Source of the DNA: Oryzisolibacter propanilivorax
GTDB taxonomy: Bacteria; Pseudomonadota; Gammaproteobacteria; Burkholderiales; Burkholderiaceae_C
DNA length: 64,000 nt
Direction of reading: 5' to 3'
Assembly (NCBI RefSeq): GCF_900103645.1
Contig: NZ_FNHP01000006.1
Span: forward strand, 62,001 to 126,000
The notes below the pieces were generated by a model, which was not told the origin of the DNA, searched no databases, and saw only the letters and a program-made list of their open reading frames with translations. A program made the translations under genes and the position numbers. Positions within the stretch are counted from its first letter, which is position 1; every line of letters starts with the position of its first letter. This document shows positions 37,689-49,096 of the stretch, in pieces.

Positions 37689-37832
37689 GCGGTTGGGTCT
37701 CCTGGCGCACCAGGCAGAACACGGAAGAAAGCAGCAAGACGGCCCGGCGCGGCTGTTGCAGCGCAGCATGCTAGCATCCCGCGCGGCCGGCGCCAGCCCT
37801 TCGGCGCCACGGGCCGCCATACGGTTTTGCTG

Positions 37833-38771
37833 ATGTCCTCCTCCCCCGATTCCCCCTCCCTTTCCATCGTCATCGCCACCCGCGAAAGCCAGCTGGCGCT
37901 GTGGCAGGCCGAGCATGTGCAGCAGCTGCTGGTCGCGCGCGGCCACCGCGTCAGCCTGCTGGGCATGACCACGCGCGGCGACCAGATCCTGGACCGCACG
38001 CTGTCCAAGGTCGGCGGCAAGGGCCTGTTCGTCAAGGAGCTGGAAACCGCCCTGGAGGAAGGCCGCGCCGACATCGCCGTGCATTCGCTCAAGGACGTGC
38101 CGATGCAGCTGCCGGCCGGCTTCGCGCTGGCCTGCGTGATGGAGCGCGAGGACCCGCGCGATGCCTTCGTCTCGCCGCGCTTCGCGTCGCTGGACGAGGT
38201 GCCCCGCAGCGGCGTGGTCGGCACCTCCAGCTTGCGCCGGCAGGTGCTGCTGCAGGCGCTGCGCCCGGACCTGCGCATCGAGCCGCTGCGCGGCAACGTC
38301 AACACCCGGCTGCGCAAGCTCGACGAGGGCCAGTACGACGCCATCGTGCTGGCGGCCGCGGGCCTGAAGCGCCTGGGGCTGCACGAGCGCATCCGCAGCA
38401 TCTTCGAGCCCGAACAGATGCTGCCCGCCGCCGGCCAGGGCGCCCTGGGCATCGAAATCCGCGCCGGTCGCGCCGACCTGACGGCGGCGCTGGCGCCGCT
38501 GGCGCACCAGCGCACCTGGCTCACGGTGACGGCCGAGCGCGCCGTCAGCCGTGCCATGGGTGGCAGCTGCTCGATGCCGCTGGCCGCGCACGGCCAGTGG
38601 CAGGACGACGGCACGCTGCGCCTGCGCGCCGCCTGGGGCGACGTCGAGCAACGCGTGCCGCTGGTGCGCGCCGAGGGCGCAGCGCCGGTGACGACCCTGG
38701 AGCAGGCCGACGCACTGGGGCTGGACGTCGCCGGGCGGCTGCGCGCGGCGGGCGCCGTCGGCGCGGCGTGA
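37833..38771 (+). CDS. hemC: Porphobilinogen deaminase (hydroxymethylbilane synthase)
   Basis: Tetrapyrrole enzyme of 312 residues polymerising four porphobilinogens. The opening [26 protein letters not shown]-type segment ([12 protein letters not shown]), SSLRRQ and the dipyrromethane-cofactor cysteine in [12 protein letters not shown] (Cys246) are all present. It starts the hemC-hemD-hemX-hemY operon and is divergent from ppc with 144 bases between. The start codon has a poor ribosome site. Its stop overlaps the GTG start of hemD. Confidence 0.96.
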   Translation: MSSSPDSPSLSIVIATRESQLALWQAEHVQQLLVARGHRVSLLGMTTRGDQILDRTLSKVGGKGLFVKELETALEEGRADIAVHSLKDVPMQLPAGFALACVMEREDPRDAFVSPRFASLDEVPRSGVVGTSSLRRQVLLQALRPDLRIEPLRGNVNTRLRKLDEGQYDAIVLAAAGLKRLGLHERIRSIFEPEQMLPAAGQGALGIEIRAGRADLTAALAPLAHQRTWLTVTAERAVSRAMGGSCSMPLAAHGQWQDDGTLRLRAAWGDVEQRVPLVRAEGAAPVTTLEQADALGLDVAGRLRAAGAVGAA

Positions 38772-39604
38772 GCCGGGCAGCCGTGCCAGCGCCGCGCGCC
38801 ATCGTCACCCGCCCGGCGCGCGAGGCCGCACGCTGGACCGCCGACCTGTGCGCCCACGGCATCGACGCGCAGGCGCTGCCGCTGATCGAGATCCGCACGC
38901 TGCGCGAGCCGGCGCTGCGCCAGGCGTTGGAGCAGGCGCGGCGCGACCTGACGCGCTACCGCGCGCTGATGTTTGTCAGCCCGAATGCGGTGGCGCATTT
39001 TTTCGCCGATTCCGAGTCAAATCCGGCCCTGGTCCATATGCAGCAATGGCCTGCAGCTATCAATACCAGAGCATGGGCACCCGGCCCCGGCACCGCGCAG
39101 GCGTTGCGCGCAGTGGGCGTGGCGGACGTGCTGATCGACGCCCCGCCGGCGGACAGCGCGCAGTTCGACTCCGAGGCGCTATGGCCGGTGGTGGCCGCGC
39201 AGCTGCGCCCGGGCGACCGGGTGCTGGTGGTGCGCGGCAGCCAGACGCCCGCCGTGCCCGGCGGCCAGGGCCGGCAGTGGCTGGGCGAGCAGCTGCAGGC
39301 CGCCGGCGTGCAGGCCGATTTCGTCGCCGCCTACGAGCGCGGCGCGCCCTGCCTGGACGCCGCGCAGCAGGCGCTGGCGCGCAGCGCCGCGGCCGATGGC
39401 GCGCTGTGGCTGCTGAGCAGCTCCGAAGCCGTGGCGCACCTGGGCGCCGCCCTGCCCGGCGCCGACTGGAGCCGCGCCCGCGCGCTGGCCACGCACGGCC
39501 GCATCGCGCAGTCCGCACGCGCGGCGGGTTTCGGCACGGTGCATGAGTGCCGCCCGGCGCTTGCCGACGTGGTGGCGTCGATAAAATCGCTGCATGTCCA
39601 CTGA
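38768..39604 (+). CDS. hemD: Uroporphyrinogen-III synthase with in-frame palindromic element
   Basis: Enzyme of 278 residues closing hydroxymethylbilane to uroporphyrinogen III. Recognisable parts are [13 protein letters not shown] at the start, [25 protein letters not shown] and [15 protein letters not shown]. The start is a GTG at 38768 overlapping the hemC stop, which gives the correct family N terminus. Between HFF and RAWAPG is an extra stretch of roughly twenty residues (about 82-101) encoded by a copy of the dispersed palindromic element. The segment lies where other HemD sequences have a short loop, so the fold may tolerate it. Confidence 0.88.
   Translation: MSRAAVPAPRAIVTRPAREAARWTADLCAHGIDAQALPLIEIRTLREPALRQALEQARRDLTRYRALMFVSPNAVAHFFADSESNPALVHMQQWPAAINTRAWAPGPGTAQALRAVGVADVLIDAPPADSAQFDSEALWPVVAAQLRPGDRVLVVRGSQTPAVPGGQGRQWLGEQLQAAGVQADFVAAYERGAPCLDAAQQALARSAAADGALWLLSSSEAVAHLGAALPGADWSRARALATHGRIAQSARAAGFGTVHECRPALADVVASIKSLHVH
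39011..39072 (+). repeat. Dispersed palindromic element, copy F, inside hemD
   Basis: GAGTCAAATCCGGCCCTGGT ... GGCCTGCAGCTATCAATACC. Same order of blocks as the other copies, but in frame within a coding region. Confidence 0.8.
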
Positions 39605-40661
39605 GCCAGCTTTCGAGCCAGCCAAGTCGCCCGCCGCCGCGCCCCGGCCGGGCCCTGATGCCGCGCTGCGCGCCGGGCTGTGGCTGTTGGGCATGCTGGC
39701 GTTGGCCGGGCTGGTCAGCTCGCTGCTGCTGTGGCAGCGCCTGTCGTCCATTCAGGAGCAGCTGGCGCGCCAGAGCGCCGACGCGGGCGCGCAGTCCATC
39801 GAGGCGCGCACCCTGGCGCGCGAGGCGCAGGAGCTGGCGCGCGACACCGCTGCGCGCCTGGCGCTGACCGAGACCCGCGTGGCCGAGGTGGCGCTGCAGC
39901 GCAGCCAGCTCGAAGAACTCATGCACAGCCTGTCGCGCACCCGCGACGAGAACCTGGTGGTGGACATCGAGGCCGGCCTGCGCCTGGCGCAGCAACAGTC
40001 CCAGCTCACCGGCAGCCTGCAGCCGCTGGTGGCCGCGCTCAAGAGCGCGCACCAGCGCATCGAGCGTGCCGCGCAGCCACGCCTGGCACCAGTACAGCGC
40101 GCCATTGCCCAGGACCTGGAAAGCCTGGAGCGCGCCAAGGTCACCGACACCGCTGGCCTGCTGGGCCGGCTGGACGACCTGGTGCGGCAGGTGGACGAGC
40201 TGCCGCTGCTGGCCGCCGTGGCGCGGCCGCACGACATGCGCGGCGCCGGCCAGCTGCCCGAGGCCGAAAACCCGCCGGCCGACGAGCCGGCCTGGCGCGC
40301 GCTGCTGCGCCGCGCCTGGGACGGCGCGCGCGACGAGGCGCGCGGCCTGGTGCGCGTGCGCCGCATCGACCATCCGGACGCGGTGCTGGTCGCGCCCGAC
40401 CAGGCGTTCTTCCTGCGCGAGAACCTCAAGCTCAAGCTGCTGAACGCGCGTCTGGCGCTGCTGGCGCGGCGCACCGATTCGGCGCGCGCGGACCTGCAGG
40501 GCGCGAATGCGGCGCTGGCCAAGTATTTCGACCCGACCTCGCGCCGCACCCAGGGCGCCATCGCCGCGCTGTCGCAGCTGCAGGGGCACATCCAGTCGGC
40601 CGAGCTGCCGGCGCTGGACAACACGCTGGCCGCGCTGGCCACGGCGGCGGCGGGGCGCTGA
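39594..40661 (+). CDS. hemX: HemX protein (membrane-anchored, HemD-associated)
   Basis: Protein of 355 residues. A short cytoplasmic Pro-rich start, one transmembrane segment at about 24-44 (LWLLGMLALAGLVSSLLLW), then a coiled-coil region rich in Gln/Glu/Arg and a HemX domain. It overlaps the 3' end of hemD by 11 bases and precedes hemY by 4 bases, the fixed order in betaproteobacteria. No methyltransferase domain is present, so the common label of uroporphyrinogen C-methyltransferase does not fit. Its role in haem synthesis is poorly defined. Confidence 0.88.
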   Translation: MSTEPAFEPAKSPAAAPRPGPDAALRAGLWLLGMLALAGLVSSLLLWQRLSSIQEQLARQSADAGAQSIEARTLAREAQELARDTAARLALTETRVAEVALQRSQLEELMHSLSRTRDENLVVDIEAGLRLAQQQSQLTGSLQPLVAALKSAHQRIERAAQPRLAPVQRAIAQDLESLERAKVTDTAGLLGRLDDLVRQVDELPLLAAVARPHDMRGAGQLPEAENPPADEPAWRALLRRAWDGARDEARGLVRVRRIDHPDAVLVAPDQAFFLRENLKLKLLNARLALLARRTDSARADLQGANAALAKYFDPTSRRTQGAIAALSQLQGHIQSAELPALDNTLAALATAAAGR

Positions 40662-40665
40662 CGGC

Positions 40666-41952
40666 ATGCGCGCCGCGTTGTGGCTGTTGGCCCTGTTTGG
40701 CGGTGCTGTCGCCGTCGCCCTGTTCGCCGGCAGCAACCAGGGCAGCATCACCATCTTCTGGCCGCCCTACCGGGTCGACCTGGCGCTGAACATGGTACTG
40801 GTGCTGCTGCTAGCTGCCTTCGTGCTGCTGTACGCCGCGCTGCGCGGCTTCGACACGCTGGCCGGACTGCCGCTGCGCGCGCGCCGTTGGCGCATGCTGC
40901 AAAAGGAGCGCGCCATGCACGGCGCGCTGCTGGACGGCTTGGCGCAGCTGCTGGCCGGGCGCTTCCTGCGCGCACGGCGCGCCGCCGAGGCCGCCATTGC
41001 CCGCGAGCGCAGCCTGGCCGAAGGCCCCGAGCGCGTGCCGCACGGCCGCCAGCTGCGCGTGCTGGCGCACCTGCTGGCGGCCGAGGCCGCGCATGCGCTG
41101 CAGGACGGCGGCCTGCGTGAATCGCACCTGCAGCGGGCGCTGGACAGTGCCGGCGCCGCAGCTGGCAGCGAGGCCGAACTGCGCGAAGGCGCACAGCTGC
41201 GCGCCGCGCGCTGGGCGCTGGACGAGCGCGACGCCGAGGCAGCGCTGGAGCGCCTGGCCAGCCTGCCCGTGGGCGCGTCGCGCCGCACCCTGGCGCTGCG
41301 CGCGCGCCTGAAGGCGGCGCGCCTGACGCGGCGCCACGGCGAGGCGCTGGACACCGCGCGGCTGCTGGCCAAGCACCACGCCTTCTCGCCCGCCGCGGCG
41401 GCCAGCATCGTGCGCGGTCTGGTCTTTGAACGCATCGACGATGCACGCGACAGCGCGCAGCTGGAGCAGCTGTGGGCGGAGCTGGAAAGCAGCGAGCGCG
41501 CCATGCCCGAAGTCGCCATGCACGCCGCGCAGCGCCTGGTGCAGCTGGGCGGCGAGCCGGTGCGCGTGCGCGCCTGGCTGCTGCCGGCCTGGGAGCGCCT
41601 AGCCAGCCCGGACACGCAGCCCCCGCTGCTGGAGAGCCAGGCACGCAAGCTGATCACGGTGCTGCAGGACAGCCTGGGCGGCCTGGACGCCGCCTGGCTG
41701 GCACGCATCGAGGCCGCCAGTCAGGCGCGGCCGCAGGACGCGCGGCTGCAATACCTGTCGGCCATGGCCTGCCTGCAGCGCGGGCTGTGGGGCAAGGCGC
41801 AGCAGCTGCTGGCGGCCTGCGCCACGCAGCTGCCGGACGCCGTGCTGCGCGCCAACGCCTGGCGTGCCCTGGCCACCCTGGCCGAGCAGCGGGGCGACGC
41901 GCCGGCCGCCGCCCAGGCGTGGAAGGCGGCGGCACAGGCCGGCGTGCGCTGA
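40666..41952 (+). CDS. hemY: HemY protein (tetratricopeptide-containing, membrane-anchored)
   Basis: Protein of 428 residues with two N-terminal transmembrane segments (about 4-22 and 40-60), a SITIFWPPYRVDLALN connecting loop typical of the HemY_N domain, then an Ala/Leu/Arg-rich helical-repeat region of the TPR type. It is the last gene of the hem operon, starting four bases after hemX. It is not the protoporphyrinogen oxidase also named HemY in Bacillus. Function is thought to be assembly or scaffolding of late haem enzymes. Confidence 0.9.
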   Translation: MRAALWLLALFGGAVAVALFAGSNQGSITIFWPPYRVDLALNMVLVLLLAAFVLLYAALRGFDTLAGLPLRARRWRMLQKERAMHGALLDGLAQLLAGRFLRARRAAEAAIARERSLAEGPERVPHGRQLRVLAHLLAAEAAHALQDGGLRESHLQRALDSAGAAAGSEAELREGAQLRAARWALDERDAEAALERLASLPVGASRRTLALRARLKAARLTRRHGEALDTARLLAKHHAFSPAAAASIVRGLVFERIDDARDSAQLEQLWAELESSERAMPEVAMHAAQRLVQLGGEPVRVRAWLLPAWERLASPDTQPPLLESQARKLITVLQDSLGGLDAAWLARIEAASQARPQDARLQYLSAMACLQRGLWGKAQQLLAACATQLPDAVLRANAWRALATLAEQRGDAPAAAQAWKAAAQAGVR

Positions 41953-41984
41953 GGCCACGTGCTGGCGCCACGCCTTTTTTCTTG

Positions 41985-42046
41985 TGAAAACCCGCTCAGG
42001 CCCTTGTGAAAAAAGGGCTTTCAGCTACTGAAAGCATAGTTGCATC
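41985..42046 (+). repeat. Dispersed palindromic element, copy G
   Basis: Core CAGGCCCTTGTGAAAAAAGG then GCTTTCAGCTA. It lies between convergent hemY and the Trp-rich protein gene. Confidence 0.75.
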
Positions 42047-42049
42047 ACC

Positions 42050-42292
42050 TCAACGCGGGCGCCGCGGGCGCACGCCCATGGCCTGCTTGTGCCGGTCGAT
42101 GCGCTCTTGGCGGCGGCGCTCCATCTTCTCCATGGCGCGGCGCTTGCTCAAGCCCGACGCATCGGCCCAGCCCCACCACGCGGCGGTGACGGCGAACGGC
42201 GCCAGCACCCACCACCACGACCAGCCCGCGACCGGAGCCACCCCCAGGTACTTGAGCGTGATCAACAGAAGACCCAATAGCAGGCTGTACAT
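42050..42292 (-). CDS. Small Trp-rich membrane protein (TIGR04438 type)
   Basis: Protein of 80 residues. Two hydrophobic segments (about 4-19 and 24-42) contain the tryptophan-rich stretch AGWSWWWVLAPFAVTAAWWGWAD, followed by a charged tail, KRRAMEKMERRRQERIDRHKQAMG. This matches a small family widespread in Burkholderiales whose function is unknown. It is convergent with the hem operon, with a palindromic element between the two stops. Confidence 0.85.
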   Translation of the reverse strand: MYSLLLGLLLITLKYLGVAPVAGWSWWWVLAPFAVTAAWWGWADASGLSKRRAMEKMERRRQERIDRHKQAMGVRPRRPR

Positions 42293-42401
42293 GCCGCTTC
42301 CTCCCCGGTGACGCCGGCGCCGCAGGCCCCTGCGTCAACCGCGAACACTACAATCGCATTGAAAAGAACCAATGTACTGCAACCCCCACAGGAACCTCCG
42401 C

Positions 42402-42710
42402 ATGAAACGCACCTTGTTCACCCTGGCCATGGTCCTTTCCGTGGCTGCCCCCGCCATGGCCGACGAGGCCCTGGCGAAGTCCAAGAACTGCATGGCCTGC
42501 CACTCGGTGGACAAGAAGCTGGTCGGCCCGGCCTACAAGGACGTGGCCGCCAAGTACGCCGGCCAGGCCGGCGCCGCCGACAAGTTGGCTGAGCACATCA
42601 TGAAGGGCAGCTCCGGCGTCTGGGGCCCCGTGCCCATGCCGCCGAATGCCCAGGTCAACGCCGACGAGGCCAAGAAGCTGGCCAACTGGGTGCTGGCGCA
42701 GAAGAAATAA
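42402..42710 (+). CDS. Cytochrome c, class I (c551/c8-like)
   Basis: Periplasmic monohaem cytochrome of 102 residues. A signal peptide ending APAMA precedes a mature chain with CMACHS for haem attachment, [14 protein letters not shown], a PMPPN methionine-ligand motif and a closing [12 protein letters not shown] helix. This is the classical small cytochrome c551/c8 that carries electrons to oxidases or reductases. It is a single gene followed by a good terminator. Which pathway it serves cannot be told from its neighbours. Confidence 0.93.
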   Translation: MKRTLFTLAMVLSVAAPAMADEALAKSKNCMACHSVDKKLVGPAYKDVAAKYAGQAGAADKLAEHIMKGSSGVWGPVPMPPNAQVNADEAKKLANWVLAQKK

Positions 42711-42761
42711 GCGCCCTGCCCCGCGCCATGGCCCTGCACTGCAGGTAGCCATGGCAGGCAA

Positions 42762-42797
42762 AAGCCGCAGCACCCTGTCGGGCCTGCGGCTTTTTTG
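42762..42797 (+). terminator. Intrinsic terminator after cytochrome c
   Basis: An AGCCGCAG/CTGCGGCT stem around a 13-base loop is followed by TTTTTT. Confidence 0.9.
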
Positions 42798-42815
42798 TGC
42801 GCCCGGGCGCGGCGC

Positions 42816-43310
42816 TCAGGGATGCAGTCCGGGCTCGATGCGGGTGGCCGTGGGCGTGTCGGCGCGGCGCTGCTGCAGCTGGTCGCCGAGCTGCCCGACG
42901 TAGGCGGCGGTGACGTTCTCGGTCTCGCGCACGCGGGCGTTCATGCGCGCCTCCAGCGCGTCCATGCGCGCCAGCACCGCCCCATGCTGCAGCTCCAGGA
43001 AGTTGCGCAGCTCGGTGAAGCGCGAGGCCTCGGCCTTGTCGGCCAGGTCGCGCTGGGCGGTCATTTCCTTGTTGTGCCGGCGGGTTTCCATCAGCACCGT
43101 GCCCTGCAGGGTCAGCACGTAGGCGACGAAGAAGATGGCCAGCAGCGCCGTCAGCGCGAGCATGATCAGCCCCAGCGGCGCTTGCACGGTGGTCAGACCC
43201 AGCGAGACCACGGTGGGCGCCGACAGCGTGGGCCAGTTCAGCGCCGCCAGCGCGCCGATCGCCAACACCACCAGCAGCAGGATCAGGGTTCGCAGGTTCA
43301 TGGATGCCAT
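42816..43310 (-). CDS. LapA-like membrane protein with C-terminal coiled coil
   Basis: Protein of 164 residues with two transmembrane helices (about 7-25 and 44-68) and an opening MNLRTLILLLVVLAIGALAALNW, like LipopolysaccharideA/LapA-type proteins. The C-terminal half is a long amphipathic helix (ELRNFLELQHGAVLARMDALEARMNARVRETENV). Some homologues carry a misleading histidine kinase label, but there is no kinase domain here. It lies downstream of acs on the same strand but after the acs terminator. No function is known. Confidence 0.75.
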   Translation of the reverse strand: MASMNLRTLILLLVVLAIGALAALNWPTLSAPTVVSLGLTTVQAPLGLIMLALTALLAIFFVAYVLTLQGTVLMETRRHNKEMTAQRDLADKAEASRFTELRNFLELQHGAVLARMDALEARMNARVRETENVTAAYVGQLGDQLQQRRADTPTATRIEPGLHP

Positions 43311-43416
43311 CCTCGGAAGTGGAACACGCCCGTTTGTAGCGGATGCAGCTACGCCAGGGCGTGCATCCAGGTCGGCTTGCGCCCTGCTCCTACAGCGCCT
43401 GCCCCCTGTGGAGCGG

Positions 43417-43448
43417 AAAAAAAGCCGCCCCGGCTTGACCGGGGCGGC
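43417..43448 (-). terminator. Intrinsic terminator after acs
   Basis: On the minus strand a perfect ten-base GCCGCCCCGG/CCGGGGCGGC stem with five-base loop is followed by seven T. Confidence 0.92.
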
Positions 43449-43477
43449 TGCAAGAGCGTGTTGGCGCGCAGCGGCGG

Positions 43478-45472
<1,995 letters not shown>

Positions 45473-45563
45473 GGTTTTGTCTCCTGCAAGGCTGACGGAT
45501 GGTGAAATTTTGGCGTATCACTGTCGTCGGTGGGACTTACAAGCCACTGACGCAGCGCCACAG

Positions 45564-45584
45564 TGGCAGGCACCTCCTGCCACG
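45564..45584. other. Perfect hairpin in the acs leader
   Basis: GTGGCAGG and CCTGCCAC pair exactly around a five-base loop about 90 bases upstream of acs. There is no T-run on either side. It could stabilise or regulate the acs leader RNA. Confidence 0.4.
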
Positions 45585-45619
45585 GCGCGGCCGTCCTTTC
45601 GGCCAGCGGCCCAGCCATT

Positions 45620-45685
45620 TTTCAATGAAAAACGGCTTCAGTCATTGAAAAACAATGGCTGGCAGCTATCTATTGGATAGCAATA
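45620..45685 (+). repeat. Dispersed palindromic element, copy H
   Basis: Core CTTCAGTCATTGAAAAACAA then TGGCTGGCAGCTATC. It lies in the acs leader interval. Confidence 0.65.
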
Positions 45686-45712
45686 GCGAATCTCGTTGCC
45701 ACATGGTTAGCA

Positions 45713-45741
45713 TATTTACAAAAACCTGTGTTTTGACTCAA
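45713..45741 (-). promoter_or_regulatory. Candidate sigma-70 promoter toward acs
   Basis: On the minus strand TTGAGT is followed after 17 bases by TAAATA. It lies in an AT-rich pocket in otherwise GC-rich DNA and overlaps the divergent promoter at 45733. Transcripts would have a leader of about 230 bases before acs. Confidence 0.4.
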
Positions 45742-45761
45742 ACATAAGTAATAAATATACT
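45733..45761 (+). promoter_or_regulatory. Near-consensus sigma-70 promoter toward proV
   Basis: TTGACT, a 17-base spacer and TATACT: each hexamer matches the consensus in five of six positions. The nearest gene in this direction, proV, starts about 500 bases downstream. Confidence 0.6.
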
Positions 45762-45767
45762 GAATCG

Positions 45768-46267
45768 GTGTTTTACAACCTGCCACGCAGGTAATCCGGT
45801 TTTGGCGAGGCGTTTCTTGGCGTCTGACCAAAGGCGGATCCCGGTGGCGGCGCTCCCTGCCTGATGCGCAGTGGCGCCCGCTGCTCTGGCCGAGGTTTCG
45901 GCCCTGATGCCTTTTGCCGGGCGCCCCGCCGCATTGCGCGGCGCCGTGGCCCCGGTGGGTTCCGGCGCGACGATTCGTGCGCCGACCCGTCTGTCCTGGC
46001 GCTTTTTGCCGGGCCCTTGCGCACTGCCTTCGACCAGGTGCCATGCGGGTCCGGGCCCAGGCTGGTTCATCGCCTTCGTCGGCGTCGGCCATCCGGTGTC
46101 CCCTGTCGCGTTCGCTCCGCCGGAGCCTGAATGCCGGTGGCGGGCGCCAAAGCATCGGGGTTTGCGGTTCACCTGTGACCGCCCTGCCTCGGCCTTCGCG
46201 TTCCGCGAGGCCGTCCTGGCTTTTCGGGATATTTCATGACCCCACAAGCGAGGGAGGCTGCCCCAGC
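45768..46267 (+). other. Long leader or non-coding stretch before proV
   Basis: About 500 bases between the strong promoter and the transporter operon. Open frames exist on both strands (for example 45871-46239 plus, 45738-46247 minus), but their products are compositionally odd, rich in Gly/Ala/Pro/Arg, and match nothing I recognise. The stretch could be a long 5' leader, a non-coding RNA, or a decayed or repeated segment. I cannot decide which from sequence alone. Confidence 0.35.
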
Positions 46268-47557
46268 ATGGCCAAGCAAATCATCATCGACCACGTCTTC
46301 AAGGTCTTCGGCGACGAGCCGAAGCAGGCCCTGGACCTGGTGGCCCAGGGACTGTCGAAGCAGGAGATTCTGGCGCGTACCGGCCAGTCCATCGGCGTGT
46401 TCGACGCCAGCTTCACCATCGAGGCCGGCGAGATCTTCGTCGTCATGGGCCTGTCGGGCTCAGGCAAATCCACCCTGGTGCGCATGCTGAACCGGCTGAT
46501 CGAACCCACCGCCGGGCGCATCCTGGTCGAGGGCCAGGACATCGGCTCCTTGAGCGACCGCGCATTGCGCGCGCTGCGCCGCAAAGACATCTCGATGGTG
46601 TTCCAGTCCTTCGCCCTGATGCCGCACCTGACGGTGCTGGACAACACCGCCTTCGGGCTGGAGCTTGCCGGCGTCGGCCGCAAAGAGCGCGAACAGGCCG
46701 CCGAGCAGGCCCTGGCCCAGGTCGGCCTGGACGGCTGGGGCGCCAGCTACCCGGACGAGCTCTCGGGCGGCATGCAGCAGCGCGTCGGTTTGGCGCGGGC
46801 GCTGGCGTCCGACCCGTCCATCCTGCTGATGGACGAGGCGTTCTCGGCGCTGGACCCGATCATCCGCACCGAGATGCAGTCCGAGCTCTTGCGCCTGCAG
46901 GAGAAGAAGCGCCGCACCATCGTCTTCATCTCGCACGACCTGGACGAGGCCATGCGCATCGGCGACCGCATCGCCATCATGAAGGACGGCCAGGTAGTGC
47001 AGGTCGGAACGCCCGACGAGATCCTGCGCTGCCCGGCCGACGACTACGTGCGCAGCTTCGTGCGCGGCGTGGACGCCGCTGCCGTGTTCAAGGCCGCCGA
47101 CATCGCGCGCCAGGCGCTCACCGTGGTCTCCACGCACGACGACCGCGGCTGCCGCGCGGCGCTGCGCATCCTGGAGGATTCGGATCGCGAGCACGCCTAT
47201 GTGCTGGACAACGACAAGCGCCTGCTGGGCGTGGTGTCCTCGCAATCGCTGCGCGAGGCGCTGCACGGCCACCAGGGGCCGCTGGGCCTGCGCCAAGCCT
47301 TCCTGGCCGATGCCCACCCGGTCAGCGCCGACATGCCGGTGGCCGACCTGTTTGGCCCGATGTCGCACGCGCCCTGCCCGCTGGCGGTGGTGGACGAGGC
47401 CGGCCGTTACCTGGGCGTCATCAGCCGCACCGGCGTGATGCGTTTCCTGGACCGCGACACGCCGCCGGTGCCGCCGCAGGAGCAGGAACTGGCACCGCTG
47501 CAGCTGAACCCGCACTACACCCACGCCGCCGCCGACCCTGTCGCGCCGGCGCACTGA
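46268..47557 (+). CDS. proV: Glycine betaine/proline-type ABC transporter ATPase (ProV-like)
   Basis: ATPase subunit of 429 residues. An N-terminal extension of about 50 residues typical of ProV precedes Walker [10 protein letters not shown], signature [15 protein letters not shown], Walker [14 protein letters not shown] and the switch His in [15 protein letters not shown]. The last 130 residues are a tandem CBS pair like that in betaine ATPases, known to sense ionic strength or nucleotides. It starts a proV-proW-proX-proX operon; GGAGG precedes the ATG. Confidence 0.94.
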   Translation: MAKQIIIDHVFKVFGDEPKQALDLVAQGLSKQEILARTGQSIGVFDASFTIEAGEIFVVMGLSGSGKSTLVRMLNRLIEPTAGRILVEGQDIGSLSDRALRALRRKDISMVFQSFALMPHLTVLDNTAFGLELAGVGRKEREQAAEQALAQVGLDGWGASYPDELSGGMQQRVGLARALASDPSILLMDEAFSALDPIIRTEMQSELLRLQEKKRRTIVFISHDLDEAMRIGDRIAIMKDGQVVQVGTPDEILRCPADDYVRSFVRGVDAAAVFKAADIARQALTVVSTHDDRGCRAALRILEDSDREHAYVLDNDKRLLGVVSSQSLREALHGHQGPLGLRQAFLADAHPVSADMPVADLFGPMSHAPCPLAVVDEAGRYLGVISRTGVMRFLDRDTPPVPPQEQELAPLQLNPHYTHAAADPVAPAH

Positions 47558-47583
47558 ATCGAAGAAGACTGCAAGGAGGCTTG

Positions 47584-49002
47584 ATGAGCACCACCGAGAC
47601 CCTGCCCGCCACCCAGAACGCCGCCGGCGTGGAAACCCCGGCCTGGAGCGCGGATGCGCCCGCCAGCGTGAGCGCCCCCGACGCCGCCCCCACGGCCGTC
47701 GCCGCCGACCCGTGGACCGGCGAACCCATGGCCGACACGGCGGCGCTGGCCAGCGCGTCCGACCCCTGGGCGGACGCGGGTGCCACGCCGTCCGTGGACG
47801 CGGCCGACCCCTGGGCCGAAGCTTCCGACGGCGGCGCCAGCGCCGCGGCCGCCGACCCCTGGGCCACATCCGACGGTGGCGCAGCTGCCGACTGGCTGAG
47901 CAGCGGCGCGGCAACACCCGACGCCGCACCCGACACCGGCCTGGCCGCCCTGTGGCACCAGTGGCAGACCGACGGCCTGCCCATCCAGGGCTGGATCAAC
48001 GACGGTCTGGCCTGGAGCGTGGACCATCTGCGCCCGTTCTTCCAGAGCGTGCGCGCGCCCATCGACGCCACCCTGACCGGCGTGACCGACCTGCTGCTGG
48101 CCGTGCCCATGCCGGCCATGATCGTGCTGGCCACGCTGCTGGCCTGGCAGTTCGCGGGACGCACACTGGCGATCGGCACCGCCGTGTCGCTGGCTGCCGT
48201 GGCGGTGCTGGGCATCTGGCCCGACGCCATGGTGACGCTGGCGCTGGTGCTCACCGCCCTGCTGTTCTGCGTGCTGATCGGCCTGCCCGCCGGCGTGCTG
48301 CTGGCATCGAGCGACCGCACCCAGCGCTGGACGCGCCCGCTGCTGGACGCCATGCAGACCACACCCGCCTTCGTGTACCTGGTGCCGGTGGTCATGCTGT
48401 TCGGCATCGGCAACGTGCCGGGGGTGATCGTGACCATCGTTTTTGCGCTGCCACCGCTGATCCGCCTGACCAACCTGGGCATCCGCCAGGTGCGTCCGGA
48501 CCTGATCGAGGCCAGCCGCGCCTACGGCGCCTCGCCCTGGCAGCTGCTGTGGAAGGTGCAGCTGCCGCTGGCCATGCCGTCCATCATGGCCGGCATCAAC
48601 CAGGCGCTGATGCTGTCGCTGTCGATGGTGGTCATTGCCTCGATGATCGCCGTGGGCGGTCTGGGCCAGATGGTGCTGCGCGGCATCGGCCGCCTGGACA
48701 TGGGCCTGGCCACCGTCGGCGGCCTGGGGATCGTGCTGCTGGCCATCGTGCTGGACCGCCTGACGCAGGCTATGGGCGTGCCGCGCCGCGGCAGCGACCG
48801 CTGGTGGCAAAACGGCCCGGTGGGCTTGGTGGCGCGCCTGGCGCGCCCACGTGCCACGGCCCAGGCACCGGCAACGCCGGCCGCGACCGAGCCGTCTGCG
48901 CCCAAGGCCGACGCCGCTGCGAAGGCTGCCTCCCCGGCAGCGCAGCGCAGCGCCGCTGCCCCGGCCAAGCCGCGCTCGTTGCCCGGACAGCCGGCCGTCT
49001 GA
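47584..49002 (+). CDS. proW: Glycine betaine-type ABC permease with DPW-repeat N-terminal tail (ProW-like)
   Basis: Permease of 472 residues. The membrane core (about 165-410) has the expected helices and the EAA-type loop [35 protein letters not shown]. The N terminus is an Ala/Asp/Pro-rich tail of about 120 residues with four ADPW or SDPW motifs at 41-44, 59-62, 74-77 and 90-93 and an ADW at 102-104. The C-terminal 60 residues are Ala/Pro/Lys-rich and also disordered. ProW proteins do have N-terminal tails, but this repeated DPW pattern is striking. AAGGAGG lies before the ATG, 26 bases after proV. Confidence 0.92.
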   Translation: MSTTETLPATQNAAGVETPAWSADAPASVSAPDAAPTAVAADPWTGEPMADTAALASASDPWADAGATPSVDAADPWAEASDGGASAAAADPWATSDGGAAADWLSSGAATPDAAPDTGLAALWHQWQTDGLPIQGWINDGLAWSVDHLRPFFQSVRAPIDATLTGVTDLLLAVPMPAMIVLATLLAWQFAGRTLAIGTAVSLAAVAVLGIWPDAMVTLALVLTALLFCVLIGLPAGVLLASSDRTQRWTRPLLDAMQTTPAFVYLVPVVMLFGIGNVPGVIVTIVFALPPLIRLTNLGIRQVRPDLIEASRAYGASPWQLLWKVQLPLAMPSIMAGINQALMLSLSMVVIASMIAVGGLGQMVLRGIGRLDMGLATVGGLGIVLLAIVLDRLTQAMGVPRRGSDRWWQNGPVGLVARLARPRATAQAPATPAATEPSAPKADAAAKAASPAAQRSAAAPAKPRSLPGQPAV

Positions 49003-49096
49003 CCTGGCTGCCGCCGCGCTCAAGGCCGGTGCGGCGGCAGCTCCCTGCCTTTCGCATTTTTCCGCCCACTCACACATATACAAGGACTTTCCAAGG

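Noticed and set aside
45738-46247. Minus-strand open frame of 169 codons and plus-strand frame 45871-46239 in the acs-proV gap
   Set aside because: Both products are compositionally biased (Gly/Ala/Arg/Pro) with no recognised domain; the stretch is reported only as an unexplained leader.
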